Assembly: GCA_050946655.1 (NCBI GenBank)
Contig: JBMNVE010000081.1
Coordinates: 1-6,125, forward strand
DNA: 6,125 bases
Source: JAXGRD01 sp050946655
GTDB lineage: Bacteria > Bacillota > Clostridia > Peptostreptococcales > Anaerovoracaceae
Reading direction: 5' to 3'
Program-made: the position numbers and the translations under genes
The notes under the pieces: generated by a model
Database searches by the model: none
Told to the model about the DNA's origin: nothing
What the model saw: only the letters and a program-made list of their open reading frames with translations
Shown here: positions 5,922 to 6,125 of the stretch, one piece after another
Layout of the letters: each line of letters opens with the position of its first letter
Numbering within the stretch: position 1 is the first letter of the stretch

Positions 5922-5925
5922 AAAT

Positions 5926-5964
5926 GTTGGGGTGGCGAGAAAGAAACTCACTGCTCCAACTTTT
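5926..5964 (+). terminator. Hairpin plus T run in the IS leader (terminator-like)
   Basis: The arms 5926-5939 and 5947-5960 enclose a 7-nt loop (AAAGAAA) and are followed by TTTT at 5961-5964. In plus-strand RNA 13 of 14 positions pair, three of them as G-U; in minus-strand RNA those three would be A-C mismatches. This strand bias suggests a structure working in the plus transcript, ahead of the transposase at 6042. A subterminal transposase-binding repeat is the alternative reading. Confidence 0.5.
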
Positions 5965-6028
5965 CAAATTCGAAAAAAAGAGCATACTGGTCTAAAGTCC
6001 GATCGAATTCCGTTACCACACAAAACCC

Positions 6029-6035
6029 AAAGGAG
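6029..6035 (+). promoter_or_regulatory. Shine-Dalgarno site of the transposase
   Basis: AAAGGAG lies 6 nt upstream of the ATG at 6042, a near-consensus ribosome binding site that fixes the transposase start. Confidence 0.8.
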
Positions 6036-6041
6036 ACCAAT

Positions 6042-6125
6042 ATGCTCTACCAAGATTGTATCGAAGAACTGACCGGATGGAAAGACCTAATCATAAAAGA
6101 GGTAAAAAATGTTTTCGGAGAACTC
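6042..6125 (+). CDS. Transposase N-terminus, probably ISL3 family (partial)
   Basis: Only the first 28 codons are present and the frame is open at the right edge. The start has a strong Shine-Dalgarno site. The N-terminus shows the pattern L-T-G-W-K-D-L-I-I-K-E-V (residues 10-21), resembling the short leading segment of ISL3-type transposases (L-x-G-L-K-D-V-I-I-K), which is normally followed by a Cys-rich zinc-binding region and a DDE catalytic domain. Those domains lie outside the window, so whether the gene is intact cannot be judged. The surrounding terminal sequence and short leader agree with an IS. Family assignment rests on this short stretch and the GGCTCT terminus. Confidence 0.62.
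   Translation, partial: MLYQDCIEELTGWKDLIIKEVKNVFGEL

Larger units (their letters stand above)
5911..6125 (+). mobile_element. Insertion sequence left end, probably ISL3 family (partial)
   Basis: The element appears to begin at GGCTCTATAATAAATG, a terminus beginning GGCTCT as in ISL3-family insertion sequences. A 130-nt leader and a transposase start on the plus strand follow. The remaining transposase and the right inverted repeat are outside the window. It sits 8 nt past a terminator stem and is oriented away from the aroD operon. The family assignment is by resemblance of the terminus and the transposase N-terminus. Confidence 0.65.

Noticed and set aside
5911..5945. Outward promoter from the IS end toward aroD (TATTAT on the minus strand)
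   Set aside because: No acceptable -35 at 17-nt spacing, and the terminator directly downstream would stop such transcripts before aroD.

Overview
The window reads as chromosomal DNA from a Gram-positive, probably anaerobic Bacillota bacterium (class Clostridia). This rests on strong Shine-Dalgarno sites, TTG and GTG starts, a complete energy-coupling factor (ECF) vitamin/nucleobase transporter with a QueT-type substrate subunit, a type I 3-dehydroquinate dehydratase and a Firmicutes-style TrmB. Genus cannot be fixed from the sequence alone. Base composition is fairly even across the genes, with no sign of recent transfer inside the operon.

Positions 1-5535 hold one tightly packed minus-strand operon, transcribed right to left: aroD (shikimate pathway), ecfA1, ecfA2, ecfT (shared ECF energizing module), queT (ECF substrate subunit, predicted queuosine-precursor uptake), trmB (tRNA m7G46 methyltransferase), then a class I/II aminotransferase that runs off the left edge. 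From ecfA1 onward the genes overlap by 4 or 16 nt or are 4 nt apart. Several Shine-Dalgarno sites lie inside the preceding gene, so translation is probably coupled. The only real gap is 40 nt between aroD and ecfA1, with no terminator. The transporter module and its dedicated S subunit form a self-sufficient importer. Its neighbour trmB also acts on tRNA, and aroD plus the aminotransferase suggest aromatic amino acid metabolism at the two ends.

Positions 5536-5902 are non-coding and rich in secondary structure. They hold a plausible extended -10 promoter for aroD, a 7-bp hairpin, a large 23-bp inverted repeat enclosing two smaller hairpins and followed on the plus strand by a T run, and a perfect 13-bp terminator hairpin oriented to stop minus-strand transcription arriving from the right.

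Positions 5911-6125 are the left end of an insertion sequence, most likely ISL3 family, with the first 28 codons of its transposase on the plus strand. It abuts the terminator, separated by exactly 8 nt that could be the target duplication. The IS end carries a perfect TATAAT and a strand-asymmetric hairpin followed by TTTT ahead of the transposase start.

No unmistakably new defence or mobile system is visible. The best leads are the structured region upstream of aroD, the IS/terminator junction with the hairpin in the IS leader, and the gene neighbourhood queT-trmB with a full ECF module.
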